Notes: a model not told the origin generated them from the sequence alone. A stretch of 48,466 nt of DNA from JBFXAF01 sp050184585 (GCA_050184585.1 JBFXAF010000020.1:1-48466), one strand, 5' to 3'. Shown: positions 8,231-16,823, counted from the stretch's first letter. Numbers and translations: made by a program.

Positions 8231-10816
8231 TTACAGCGTGCGCGTCACCATCTCGACGCGGAAGCACTCGATGACATCGCCTTCGCGCATGTCCTCGTAG
8301 TTCTGGAAGGCCATGCCGCATTCCTGGCCGACCGGAACCTCGGACACTTCGTCCTTGAAGCGCTTCAACGTCTTCAGCGTGCCCTCGTGTATGACCACGT
8401 TGTCGCGGATGAGGCGCACGCCCGCGCCGCGCTCGACCTTGCCTTCGGTGACACGGCAGCCGGCGATCTTGCCAACCTTGGTGATGTTGAAGATCTCCAG
8501 GATCTCGGCATTGCCGATGAACGTCTCGCGGCGCTCGGGCGACAGCATGCCCGACATCGCCGCCTTCACGTCATCCACGAGATTGTAGATGATGTTGTAG
8601 TAGCGGATGTCGAGGCCCATCGCCTCGGCTGCCTGCCGGGCCTGCGGATTGGCGCGTACGTTGAAGCCGATGACCGCCGCCCCGGACGTCTCGGCGAGCG
8701 TGATGTCGCTCTCCGTGATCGCGCCGGCGCCGGCATGGACGATGCGCGCCCTGACCTCGTCGGTGCCGAGCTTGTCGAGGGCGGTGATGATCGCCTCGAT
8801 CGAACCCTGCACGTCGCCCTTGATGATCAGCGGGAACTCCTTGAGCCCGCTGGTCTGGAGCTGCGACATCATCTGCTCGAGCGAGCCGCGCTGGCCGGCG
8901 TGGCGGGCCACGGCCTTCTCGCGCGCCAGCCGCTGCCGATACTCGGTGATCTCGCGGGCGCGCGCCTCGTTGTTCACCACCGCGAAGCGGTCGCCCGCAT
9001 GCGGCGTGCCCTGGAGACCCAGCACCTCGACCGGCATCGACGGGCCTGCCTCGTCGATCTGCTCGCCGGTGTCGTTGACCAGCGCGCGCACCCGGCCCCA
9101 CTCGTTGCCGGCGACGAGGATGTCGCCCGGCATCAGCGAGCCGGTCTGCACCAGCACCGTCGCCACGGGCCCGCGGCCCTTGTCGAGCTTCGCCTCGATG
9201 ACGACGCCCTCGGCCGTGCGGTCCGGATTCGCCTTCAAGTCCAGCAGTTCGGACTGCAGCAGGATCGCCTCAAGGAGCCTGTCGAGGTTGGTGCCCTTGG
9301 TGGCGGACACCTCGACGTCGAGCACCTCGCCGCCCATCGATTCCACGAACACCTCGTGCTGCAGAAGCTGCGTGCGTACCCGCTGCGCATCGGCCGACGG
9401 CTTGTCGATCTTGTTGATCGCGACGATGATCGGCACCTTCGCAGCCTTGGCGTGGCTGATGGATTCGATGGTCTGCGGCATCACCGAATCGTCGGCGGCG
9501 ACCACCAGGATGGCGATGTCGGTCGCCTGGGCGCCGCGCGCGCGCATCGCGGTGAAGGCCGCGTGGCCCGGCGTGTCGATGAACGTGATCTTCTGACCGT
9601 TCTTCTCGACCTGGTAGGCGCCGATGTGCTGGGTGATGCCTCCAGCCTCGCCCGACACGACGTTGGCGTTGCGGATGGCGTCGAGCAGCGACGTCTTGCC
9701 GTGGTCGACATGGCCCATGATGGTGACGACCGGAGGCCGGGAGACGAGATCCTCGGGCCGGTCGGGGATGTTGAACAGCCCCTCCTCGATGTCCGACTCG
9801 GCGACGCGACGCACTGTGTGGCCGAACTCGGACGCCACCAGCTCGGCGGTGTCGGCGTCGATCACGTCGCCGGGCTTCATGATCTGCCCCTGCTTCATGA
9901 AGAACTTCACGACGTCGACCGCGCGCTCCGACATGCGCTGCGCCAGCTCCTGGATGGTGATCGTCTCCGGCAGCGTCACCTCGCGCACGATCTTCTCGCG
10001 CGGCTCCTGGTGCATGGCGCGCTTGAACTTCTCCTGCCGGCGGCGCATCGCCGCCAACGAGCGGGCGCGCGCGTCGCCGTCTTCCGACGAAAGCGCGCTG
10101 TTCAGCGTCAGCTTGCCGCGGCGACGGTCATCTTCGCCCTTGGTGCGCTGAGGCTTGGCGGCCTCGGGTGTCGCGGGTCGACGCAGCGGCGCGCCGGGGA
10201 GTCCGCCCGGGCGTCGCGGACGCGGCGCCTCGTCTTCATCCGCGACCGCGTCGGCGGTCTGGGGCGCACGGCGGCGCGCCTCTTCCTCGGCGCGGCGGCG
10301 CGACTCGGCCTCGGCCTTGAGACGGGCCTCCTCTTCCGCCTGACGACGTGCGGATTCGTCGCGCTCGCGGCGACGGCGCTCCTCTTCCTCGGAGCGGCGG
10401 CGCTGGTCGTCGACGGCGCGCTGCCGATCCTCGACCTCGCGGGCCTGGGAACCCGCGAGGGCGCGGCGGCGAAGCTCGATCTCTCCCTGGGAAAGCTCAT
10501 TCAGCACGACGCCGCTGGCCGCCGACCTCTCCGGCGCCGCGGGCGCGCGCGGCGCCTCTGCGACAACGGGCTTGGGCGCGGCCGGCGCCGCTGGCTGCGG
10601 CTTGGGCTTGAAGAGCGCCTGGCCCGCCGCGATCTCGGGCTTTTCGCCCGGCAGCGAGAACTTGCGCTTCTTGGTCTCGACGACGACCGACTTGACGCGC
10701 CCGTGACTGAAATTCTGGCGGACCGTGCCCTGGGAGACGCCGGCCGGCTTGAGGCTCAGCGTCTTCTTCGGGGTCACGCTCAACGTCTTGTCGTCACTCG
10801 ACTTGGTGTCACTCAT
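8231..10816 (-). CDS. infB: Translation initiation factor IF-2
   Basis: 861 residues. IF-2 is the GTPase that brings fMet-tRNA to the 30S subunit and drives subunit joining. A long charged N-terminal region (to about 280) is rich in Arg/Glu, with a helical tract of repeated RRRxEEE-type sequence near residues 140-190, as in alphaproteobacterial IF-2. The G domain has GHVDHGKTSLLDAIR (G1), DTPGHAAF (G3) and NKIDKP (G4). Domains II, III and the tRNA-binding C2 domain follow to the end at VTRTL. The ATG overlaps the ylxR-like gene by four bases (10813-10816). Confidence 0.98.
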   Translation of the reverse strand: MSDTKSSDDKTLSVTPKKTLSLKPAGVSQGTVRQNFSHGRVKSVVVETKKRKFSLPGEKPEIAAGQALFKPKPQPAAPAAPKPVVAEAPRAPAAPERSAASGVVLNELSQGEIELRRRALAGSQAREVEDRQRAVDDQRRRSEEEERRRRERDESARRQAEEEARLKAEAESRRRAEEEARRRAPQTADAVADEDEAPRPRRPGGLPGAPLRRPATPEAAKPQRTKGEDDRRRGKLTLNSALSSEDGDARARSLAAMRRRQEKFKRAMHQEPREKIVREVTLPETITIQELAQRMSERAVDVVKFFMKQGQIMKPGDVIDADTAELVASEFGHTVRRVAESDIEEGLFNIPDRPEDLVSRPPVVTIMGHVDHGKTSLLDAIRNANVVSGEAGGITQHIGAYQVEKNGQKITFIDTPGHAAFTAMRARGAQATDIAILVVAADDSVMPQTIESISHAKAAKVPIIVAINKIDKPSADAQRVRTQLLQHEVFVESMGGEVLDVEVSATKGTNLDRLLEAILLQSELLDLKANPDRTAEGVVIEAKLDKGRGPVATVLVQTGSLMPGDILVAGNEWGRVRALVNDTGEQIDEAGPSMPVEVLGLQGTPHAGDRFAVVNNEARAREITEYRQRLAREKAVARHAGQRGSLEQMMSQLQTSGLKEFPLIIKGDVQGSIEAIITALDKLGTDEVRARIVHAGAGAITESDITLAETSGAAVIGFNVRANPQARQAAEAMGLDIRYYNIIYNLVDDVKAAMSGMLSPERRETFIGNAEILEIFNITKVGKIAGCRVTEGKVERGAGVRLIRDNVVIHEGTLKTLKRFKDEVSEVPVGQECGMAFQNYEDMREGDVIECFRVEMVTRTL

Positions 10817-11475
10817 TCCGTATCCTCTGCGGCGTTCAGGTCGTCGGCAACGGCCGCAAGCGTTGCCCGGGGCGCCGGGGTGCCGCCCCGGTAGCGGTCG
10901 AGCGCAACGATGCGCTTAAGCGCCGCCTTTCCCGCGTCGGACGCGAGAACGGCAGCATGTATCACATTTGTGCCGCCCAATGCCAAACCCATTTCGGCCT
11001 CGCCGAAAAGATTGTAGGCGGGTGTTGCAGGCCCGCCTGCGGCCTCGGTGGCGCGGCGCGCCTGGTCGAATTTCCGCACACCGTCGGGCGACGCCTCCCG
11101 GGCATGAACCACGCACAGCGCCTGGCCCGAACGGACCGCCGCCTCGACCTTCGCCGCACCCAGAGCGAGCGCGCCGGCCTTGCGTGCGAGGCCGACGGAC
11201 CCCAGCGCGTGACGCACCAGAAGACGATCCACGACGGCGCCCAGATCGGCGGGTGCGACGACGTCCGCCTTCAGCGCGCGTCCGAACAGCTTCCGCGCGA
11301 CCGCCTTGTCGACATGATCGCGTCCGGCCGTGACCCAGCAGCCCCGGCCCGGAAGATTGCGCTTCAGATCAGGAACGATCGTCCCGTCTGGCGCCGCGAC
11401 GAAGCGAATGAGGTCGTCCGGCTCCGCGCGGATGCGCGTGACGATGCAGGTGCGCTCGTTCATCGCGTCGTCCAC
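10813..11475 (-). CDS. RNA-binding protein, YlxR (DUF448) fused to an L7Ae-like domain
   Basis: 220 residues. The first 90 or so are the YlxR/DUF448 fold, with RTCIVTRI and a DLKRNLPGRGCWV block typical of the family. The rest resembles the ribosomal L7Ae/YlxQ fold (about residues 95-200), so both small RNA-binding proteins of Gram-positive nusA-infB operons are joined into one here, as is usual in alphaproteobacteria. The GTG start at 11475 is chosen because GGAG lies six bases ahead; an ATG four codons later is possible. Its stop overlaps the infB start (ATGA). YlxR is reported to bind RNA and influence RNase P in some bacteria; no role is established in this group. Confidence 0.88.
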   Translation of the reverse strand: MDDAMNERTCIVTRIRAEPDDLIRFVAAPDGTIVPDLKRNLPGRGCWVTAGRDHVDKAVARKLFGRALKADVVAPADLGAVVDRLLVRHALGSVGLARKAGALALGAAKVEAAVRSGQALCVVHAREASPDGVRKFDQARRATEAAGGPATPAYNLFGEAEMGLALGGTNVIHAAVLASDAGKAALKRIVALDRYRGGTPAPRATLAAVADDLNAAEDTE

Positions 11476-11501
11476 GAGGATCTCCGACCCGGCCCATCAC
11501 G

Positions 11502-13097
11502 TCACGCGCCGGCCGTCTCGGCCGACGGCTCTTCCTCGGCGACCAGGTCGTCCTCGGTGATCCAGCCGGCCTTGAGGCGGGCGAACATGACCATCTGTTC
11601 GGCGTCGGCGCGCGAGACGCCGTGGTCGGCGAGCACGCCCGCAAACACCTTGGTCTCGCCGTCCTTGCGCTCCTTCCAACCGACCAGGTCGTCGACGGCG
11701 TAGCCGGCGAAGTCCTCGTTCGTCTTCACGCCGTCCTCGCCGAGCGCGACCATCATGGCGGTCGTAACGCCGGGAATCTCGCGCAGCTCGTCCGCCACGC
11801 CCAGCGCCTTGCGCTTCTCGTCATTCTCGGCCTCGATGCGATCGAGGTGCTCGCGCGCCCGGTTCTGGATCTCGCGGGCCGTATCCTCGTCGAACCCGTC
11901 GATCGCGGCGATCTCGCCTTCCTCGACGAACGCCACCTCCTCGACGGATGTGAAGCCCTCGGACGCCAGCACCTGGCCGACCATCTCGTCGACGTTGAGG
12001 GAGTCCATGAACAGCTTGGAACGCTCGATGAACTCCTTCTGACGACGCTCGCTCTCCTCCTGCTCGGTCAGGATGTCGATGTCCCAGCCGGTGAGCTGCG
12101 AGGCGAGGCGGACGTTCTGGCCGCGGCGGCCGATGGCGAGCGAGAGCTGGTCGTCGGGGACCACGACCTCGATGCGCTCGGCGTCCTCGTCGAGCACCAC
12201 CTTGGCGACCTCGGCGGGCTGCAGCGCATTGACGATGAACTCGGCCGCATTGTCGCGCCACGGAATGATGTCGATCTTCTCGCCCTGGAGCTCGCCGACG
12301 ACCGCCTGCACCCTCGAGCCGCGCATGCCGACGCAGGCGCCGACCGGGTCGATCGATGAATCGCGGGAGATCACAGCGATCTTGGCGCGGCTGCCCGGAT
12401 CGCGGGCGACCGACTTGATCTCGATGATGCCGTCATAGATCTCCGGCACTTCCATGGTGAACAGCTTCGCCATGAACTGCGGATGCGTGCGCGACAGGAA
12501 TATCTGCGGGCCGCGCTGCTCGCGGCGAACGTCATAGACATAGGCGCGCACGCGGTCGCCATACTTGAAGTTCTCGCGCGGAATCAGCTCGTCGCGGCGG
12601 ATGATCGCCTCGCCGCGGCCGAGGTCGACGATGACGTTGCCGTACTCGACGCGCTTGACCGTGCCGTTGACGATCTCGCCGACGCGGTCCTTGTACTCGT
12701 CGTACTGGCGGTCGCGCTCGGCCTCGCGCACCTTCTGCACGATCACCTGCTTGGCCGACTGGGCGGCGATGCGGCCATAGTCGATGGGCGGCAGCTGCTC
12801 GGCGATGTAGTCGCCGACCTGCGCGTCGGGGTTGCGCGTACGCGCATCGGCGAGCAGGATGTGCTTGTCGAAGTCCTCGACCGCGTCCACCACCTCCATC
12901 AGCCGCTGCAGCTTCATCTCGCCGGTCTGCGGATTGATGTCGGCGCGGATGTTGGTCTCCTGCCCGTAGCGCGAGCGCGCCGCCTTCTGGATGGCGTCCG
13001 CCATCGCGGCGATGACGATCTGCTTGTCGATCGACTTCTCGCGCGCCACCGCGTCGGCGATCTGCAGGAGCTCGAGCCTGTTCGCACTGACTGCCAT
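11502..13097 (-). CDS. nusA: Transcription termination/antitermination factor NusA
   Basis: 531 residues from the ATG at 13097 (MAVSANRLELLQIADAV). NusA binds RNA polymerase, promotes pausing and intrinsic termination, and takes part in rRNA antitermination. Order: N-terminal polymerase-binding domain, an S1 domain (IVNGTVKRVEYGNVIVDLG, near 140), two KH domains (GRRGQNVRLASQLTGW near 320), then C-terminal acidic repeats rich in helix-hairpin-helix elements. A second ATG immediately upstream (13100) is three bases from GGGAG, too close, so 13097 is preferred. NusA often autoregulates its own operon through leader terminators, which matters for the hairpin upstream of rimP. Confidence 0.98.
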   Translation of the reverse strand: MAVSANRLELLQIADAVAREKSIDKQIVIAAMADAIQKAARSRYGQETNIRADINPQTGEMKLQRLMEVVDAVEDFDKHILLADARTRNPDAQVGDYIAEQLPPIDYGRIAAQSAKQVIVQKVREAERDRQYDEYKDRVGEIVNGTVKRVEYGNVIVDLGRGEAIIRRDELIPRENFKYGDRVRAYVYDVRREQRGPQIFLSRTHPQFMAKLFTMEVPEIYDGIIEIKSVARDPGSRAKIAVISRDSSIDPVGACVGMRGSRVQAVVGELQGEKIDIIPWRDNAAEFIVNALQPAEVAKVVLDEDAERIEVVVPDDQLSLAIGRRGQNVRLASQLTGWDIDILTEQEESERRQKEFIERSKLFMDSLNVDEMVGQVLASEGFTSVEEVAFVEEGEIAAIDGFDEDTAREIQNRAREHLDRIEAENDEKRKALGVADELREIPGVTTAMMVALGEDGVKTNEDFAGYAVDDLVGWKERKDGETKVFAGVLADHGVSRADAEQMVMFARLKAGWITEDDLVAEEEPSAETAGA

Positions 13098-13150
13098 CAT
13101 TGTCTCCCTTGGCGGCGCATCTGCCCGCCCACTCTTCGAAATGGCGAGCG

Positions 13151-13777
13151 TCAGCCCGCCTGGTCCTGTGCTTCGTCTTCGCCGCCGACGTCCTCGCCGC
13201 GGCGCTTCTTGGCTTCCTTGCGGGCGCGGTTGTCCTTGGACAGCGCGTCGCGGATCAGATCGTCGGTCAGCACCAGCCGGGCGTCCGACACGGTCTCGAA
13301 CGGGACGCGCACTTCCGGCGCGTCGCCGTAGCTCGCCTGGTCGCGGACGAGCGTGAAGCCATCTTCGCCGACATCCGCGATCTTGCCCTTGAAGCGCTTG
13401 CGGTCGGCGACCATCACCGACGTCTCCAGCTTCACGAGGTGGCCGGACCACGTCTCGAAATCGGACTTGCGCACCAACGGCCGGTCGATGCCGGGCGAAG
13501 AGACCTCGAGATGGTAGGCCTTCTCGATCGGGTCCTCGACGTCGAGCGCCGGCGAGATCGTTCTGCTCGCCTCCTCGCAATCCTCGACGGTCATGGTGCC
13601 GTCGAGACGCTCGGCCATGATCTGCAGCGTGAGCCCGTTCTGGCCGAAGAGGCGCGCACGCACGAGCCGCATGCCGATCGCCGAGAGCAGCGGCGCCACG
13701 ATCGCGGCGACGCGCGCATCGACGCCGCTCTCGCGGATGATGCGGTCGTCCTCGCCAATCATGTCGGTTTCGGCCAT
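13151..13777 (-). CDS. rimP: Ribosome maturation factor RimP
   Basis: 208 residues from the ATG at 13777, which has GGAG six bases ahead; the frame is open further upstream but that part lies over the leader terminator. RimP helps assemble the 30S subunit, favouring S12 binding. The family block LEVSSPGIDRPLVRK is present, followed by a C-terminal Sm-like domain and a charged tail (KEAKKRRGEDVGGEDE). First gene of the nusA-infB operon, 53 bases ahead of nusA. Confidence 0.96.
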   Translation of the reverse strand: MAETDMIGEDDRIIRESGVDARVAAIVAPLLSAIGMRLVRARLFGQNGLTLQIMAERLDGTMTVEDCEEASRTISPALDVEDPIEKAYHLEVSSPGIDRPLVRKSDFETWSGHLVKLETSVMVADRKRFKGKIADVGEDGFTLVRDQASYGDAPEVRVPFETVSDARLVLTDDLIRDALSKDNRARKEAKKRRGEDVGGEDEAQDQAG

Positions 13778-13800
13778 TCGGTCTCCGGCGGCCGGGTAAC

Positions 13801-13832
13801 AAAAAAGAGCGGGACCGGGTGGACCCACTCTT
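13801..13832 (-). terminator. Intrinsic terminator in the rimP-nusA leader (attenuator)
   Basis: On the minus strand AAGAGTGGG pairs with CCCGCTCTT (plus 13824-13832 and 13805-13813, one G-T pair). The stem extends past an A-A mismatch by two C-G pairs to a GGGT loop. Six T residues follow directly (plus 13801-13806). It lies about 25-55 bases upstream of the rimP start and just after a candidate promoter. No minus-strand gene lies between it and that promoter, so it does not end an upstream gene. It is best read as a leader attenuator of the whole translation operon; NusA-dependent autoregulation is inferred from other bacteria. Confidence 0.8.
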
Positions 13833-13859
13833 CGTCGTGCCGACCAAGAATTTCACGCG

Positions 13860-13888
13860 GATATAGTCTGTAGCAGCGTTGAATGCAA
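13860..13888 (-). promoter_or_regulatory. Candidate promoter of the rimP-nusA-infB operon
   Basis: On the minus strand TTGCAT (13883-13888) and TATATC (13860-13865) are separated by exactly 17 bases, and the next coding start on that strand is rimP. The -35 match is modest (TTG only). Transcription would begin near 13853, about 20 bases before the terminator stem. Confidence 0.4.
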
Positions 13889-13923
13889 CACCTGGATCGC
13901 CAGGGATTCGTATGGGGAGCGCT

Positions 13924-14682
13924 ATGGACGACAATTCGAAGATCGGTGCCCAGGCATGGATATTCGTATCGCATGCAAGCCAGGACCTGCCCGTTGTCCG
14001 TCTTGTCAGAAACTATCTGGAGAGCAAGGGAGCGGCACCTCTCCTGTTCCACCTGCGCTCACTGATGGAGCCCCAGGCGTTCTGGCCGGTGATCGAAGCC
14101 GAACTCAAGGCTCGCAACTTCTTCCTCTACTGCGACAGCCCGGCTGCGGCGGCATCGGACTGGGTGCGGAAGGAACGCGCCGCGGTCGAGAAGCTGGCCG
14201 CCGAGCGCGCGATCCGGATCGGCATGGTACGGGTCACGCAGGACAGCGCGATCGGAGAACTCGACACGGCGCAGCGGGATGCCCTGGACGCATTCCTGCG
14301 CAAGCAGCGGGTGTTCGTGTCTTCATCCAGTCATGACCGCGAACGCAGCGATCCATTCATCACTGCGCTGACCGGGACCGGCTTCGCTGTCTTCGAAGCG
14401 GCCGCCACGGCATTTGGCGACCTGAACGACTTCGACGCGGAAATTGCAGAAGCCGCTGCGAATGGATGGATCGTCTGCTTCTGGAGCCAGAATTCCTCTA
14501 AGAGCCCGTTTGTGATCGACGAGATATCGCGAGCGATCGAGCTCAACGGCGACGTCGCGGTCGTCCGGCTGGACGGCACACCCGTGGATCCCAGCCTCGC
14601 CGAAGCGGTCATGTATGACGCAAGCGATGGAGACGTGAACCACCCCGCCCGGTTCACGGCGACGCTTCTGACCGCGCGCTGA
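13924..14682 (+). CDS. Tandem TIR-domain protein
   Basis: 252 residues, cytoplasmic, no signal peptide. Residues 11-90 form a TIR domain, seen from AWIFVSHASQD at 11-21 and the segment SDWVRKE (78-84), where E84 sits at the position of the catalytic glutamate of NAD-cleaving TIR domains. A second, diverged TIR-like domain begins at RVFVSSSSHDR (129-139) and carries SPFVIDE (194-200). The spacing is identical (S-x-W/F-V-x-x-E), with E200 in the catalytic place. No partner domain (STING, NACHT, SIR2, SEFIR) is attached. It lies divergent from rimP in a gene islet. TIR proteins act in NAD+ depletion, cyclic-ADPR signalling or host immune evasion; which applies here is unknown. Starts at 13912 and 13924 are both possible; 13924 has GGGGAG close ahead. 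Confidence 0.75.
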   Translation: MDDNSKIGAQAWIFVSHASQDLPVVRLVRNYLESKGAAPLLFHLRSLMEPQAFWPVIEAELKARNFFLYCDSPAAAASDWVRKERAAVEKLAAERAIRIGMVRVTQDSAIGELDTAQRDALDAFLRKQRVFVSSSSHDRERSDPFITALTGTGFAVFEAAATAFGDLNDFDAEIAEAAANGWIVCFWSQNSSKSPFVIDEISRAIELNGDVAVVRLDGTPVDPSLAEAVMYDASDGDVNHPARFTATLLTAR

Positions 14683-14714
14683 CGGTTGCCGCCTGACCGC
14701 CCCGGAGAAATGCG

Positions 14715-14741
14715 CGCCGCGCATGGCTGAAATGCGCGGCG
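14715..14741 (+). other. GC-rich hairpin after the TIR gene
   Basis: CGCCGCGCAT (14715-14724) and ATGCGCGGCG (14732-14741) form a perfect 10-bp stem around seven bases. It starts 33 bases after the TIR stop codon. T residues appear only about ten bases later (GTTTG), so it is a weak terminator at best. The left arm also overlaps a short palindrome ATGCGCGCCGCGCAT (14710-14724), giving an alternative fold. Confidence 0.4.
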
Positions 14742-14805
14742 GCCCCTGCCTCGTTTGTGTGCAGTGCACTATATCCGCGTCGTTGCACCAAAGAGAGAGT
14801 GTGTC

Positions 14806-14970
14806 ATGTCAACCAGGACGAAACCGTCGTTCCTGGGCGAAGTTCTCTCGGTCATGGGCGACGCGATCGCCGCGGCGGCGGCGGTTCGGCAAGGCCGGAC
14901 CCCCCGCTCGGAAAATCTCGTCAGGCTCGGGATCGACCCGGACCAGTTCCGCGAAATTCGCCGCTTCTAG
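14806..14970 (+). CDS. Small basic protein, possibly DUF1127-like
   Basis: 54 residues from the ATG at 14806, with AGAGAG upstream. It starts MSTRTKPSFLGEVLSVM, has an alanine-rich amphipathic middle (DAIAAAAAVRQG), and ends LVRLGIDPDQFREIRRF. The LGI(D)...(F/I) ending recalls the DUF1127/YjiS family of small rhizobial proteins (ending DIGI.R.EI), some of which affect RNA turnover and phosphate or carbon metabolism. The match is by eye only. It is followed by a good terminator at 15041-15070, which supports a real separate transcription unit. Confidence 0.6.
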   Translation: MSTRTKPSFLGEVLSVMGDAIAAAAAVRQGRTPRSENLVRLGIDPDQFREIRRF

Positions 14971-15040
14971 GCGCCCGGCGCCGACAAGTCCCTGACTTTT
15001 CGGCATTGCCCGGCGGCAGGAGGCAAGGAAACGAAAGAAG

Positions 15041-15070
15041 ACCCGGCGCCGTCATGGCCGCCGGGTTTTT
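15041..15070 (+). terminator. Intrinsic terminator, probably bidirectional
   Basis: ACCCGGCG (15041-15048) pairs with CGCCGGGT (15059-15066), with further GC pairs inside, and is followed by five T residues (15066-15070) on the plus strand. On the minus strand the same stem is followed by TCTTCTTTCG. It separates the small 54-residue gene (plus) from the autotransporter gene (minus) and can end both. Confidence 0.8.
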
Positions 15071-15122
15071 CGTGTATTGCCGTCGGGATCGGCGACCTCC
15101 GAGATCGCCAATCTTGCCGCAT

Positions 15123-16823
15123 TCAGTTCAGCGGCATGCTCAGCCCCAACCGGCCGACATAGGCCTGTATGTCGCCGGCGAGGCCCGAAACGCCAAGCGT
15201 CAGGTCGATGCTCCCGCCGTTTGAAAGGGTAGCGCCGAGGCCGCCTGCGACGTCGACGGTCAGGCTTCTCGATTCCAGCGTGAAGCCGGGTCCGACGATC
15301 AGCGTCTGCGCATCCTTGACATAGACGTTGGTGCGCACGCTCAGCCGCGGGGTCACGGAGGTGACGACAGGGCCATCCAGCGCGATCGGATAGGAGAAGT
15401 CGACCGCACCCGACAGCGCGAGGGTCGAATCGGCGATGCCCGGCATGGCCAGGCCGTTGGAGTCCACATAGCCGCCGAGCGACAGCTGCTTCCAGGTCGC
15501 CAGAGCCATGGGGGTGACGACCAGTCCGCCGACATGGAAGGGTATCGCCGCGGAACCGTCCACGGTCCAGTAGGACGAGCGGAACGACCCCGTGGCGCCG
15601 TTGAGCGCGATGTCGTGGGATCCCCATGAATGCGATGTCGACGCGCCCAGGCGAATTCCGTTCGCCATCCGCGCCATCGCATAGGCGCCGAGTCCGCCGG
15701 CGACCGAATCCACCTCGCCGTTCCACGCCCCGGTCTTCACCTCGCCCACGGCCAGATGACCGACGACGCCGACGTCGAGCGACGGCGTGACGGCGACGGT
15801 GACGCCGAACTGACCCGCGCCGACGGCGCCCGAACGGCCGAAGCGGCCTTCAAGGATGGTGCCCTGGAGACGACCCCAGATATTGACCGGCAGCCCGCCG
15901 AGCGTCGCGTGGTGCTCGGCGGAGAAGTTGGGAGAACCCGAGGCCGACGCTCCGGCCGGCATGACGGTCCACGGCCGCGGCTGCACAGGGTCTTCCCCGG
16001 CATAACGAAGGAGGCCGCCGGTTCTCTCCACGGTGCGTACCAGCAGTCTGCGAAGACCGGCGCATATGCCGCGTTTCTCCTCGATGGAACGTCCCAAGCC
16101 GTCGATCTGGCCGATGAGCACCGTTCGCTCGTCATCGCGAAGTGTCGCGATCGTCAGCCGCGAACGCGCCTCATCCCTGCGCATCTGCAGGCCGCGGAGA
16201 TCGATCTCGCAGGTTTGGAGGTCGAGCAGGGTCTCCTGGTCGCGGCGGCCTTCGGCGCCGGGAATCTCCGGCTCGAAAGGCAGACGGGTCTCGGGCAGAG
16301 CTTCCGGGTTCAGACCGGGAATGCCATTGAAGAACGGCGTGGTGCTCGCGTAATGCTGATGTGTCAGGAAGACGCGGTCCGTGGGAACCGGCGCCGGCTG
16401 CCCGCCGCCCTGCTGCGGCGGCGGATTGCAGTTGCCCGTCACCGTGAGCCGCGCCTCGTGCAGGAAGACGTTGATATTGAAGTCGACCGGGTTTGGACCA
16501 CCCGGGTGCGAGAGCAGGAAATCGTTGTTCGGCGGGGCGAGTTGCGGGTTCGCGTCGACTTCGAGGAGCCAGTCGGAGGCGCCTCCGCCAACAGGCTGGA
16601 TGTTGAAGTTCAAGCTTTCGTTGGGGCCGAGCGTCGCCGTGTCCGTCTGCTGCGTGGAGGTCACGACATCGCCGTCATTGTCCGTCACGACCCGCCCTTG
16701 CCATTGGATGCAGGTCGCGGCAGCGGCATGGTCTGCCGCGATCAGTATCGCGGCAACGCCGGCACATCCCGCCAAGGAGAAAACGCGTGCGCGTCCCAGC
16801 GCGCGCCGGATCATCTGACGCAT
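15123..16823 (-). CDS. Outer-membrane protein with autotransporter-type beta-barrel
   Basis: 566 residues from the ATG at 16823 (a GTG three codons earlier is possible). A twin-arginine-containing signal peptide ends near residue 36 (HAAAA). A beta-rich domain follows to about 150, then a proline/glutamine-rich linker (PPPQQGGG). A helical stretch (about 195-270) comes next, with three cysteines and regular charged heptads. The C-terminal 260 residues alternate in the manner of an autotransporter barrel (WGRLQGTILEGRFG, AYMARMANGIRLGAS, ending LGLSMPLN). The passenger is short and has no long beta-helix, so it may be a surface-anchored or trimeric-like adhesin or an orphan barrel protein. Substrate or partner is unknown. 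It sits in the accessory islet between trmB and rimP. Confidence 0.75.
   Translation of the reverse strand: MRQMIRRALGRARVFSLAGCAGVAAILIAADHAAAATCIQWQGRVVTDNDGDVVTSTQQTDTATLGPNESLNFNIQPVGGGASDWLLEVDANPQLAPPNNDFLLSHPGGPNPVDFNINVFLHEARLTVTGNCNPPPQQGGGQPAPVPTDRVFLTHQHYASTTPFFNGIPGLNPEALPETRLPFEPEIPGAEGRRDQETLLDLQTCEIDLRGLQMRRDEARSRLTIATLRDDERTVLIGQIDGLGRSIEEKRGICAGLRRLLVRTVERTGGLLRYAGEDPVQPRPWTVMPAGASASGSPNFSAEHHATLGGLPVNIWGRLQGTILEGRFGRSGAVGAGQFGVTVAVTPSLDVGVVGHLAVGEVKTGAWNGEVDSVAGGLGAYAMARMANGIRLGASTSHSWGSHDIALNGATGSFRSSYWTVDGSAAIPFHVGGLVVTPMALATWKQLSLGGYVDSNGLAMPGIADSTLALSGAVDFSYPIALDGPVVTSVTPRLSVRTNVYVKDAQTLIVGPGFTLESRSLTVDVAGGLGATLSNGGSIDLTLGVSGLAGDIQAYVGRLGLSMPLN

Noticed and set aside
8174..10894. 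906-residue open frame on the plus strand opposite infB
   Set aside because: It is exactly antisense to the well-supported IF-2 gene, is rich in Arg/His/Asp/Leu as GC-rich shadows are, and has no recognisable domain.
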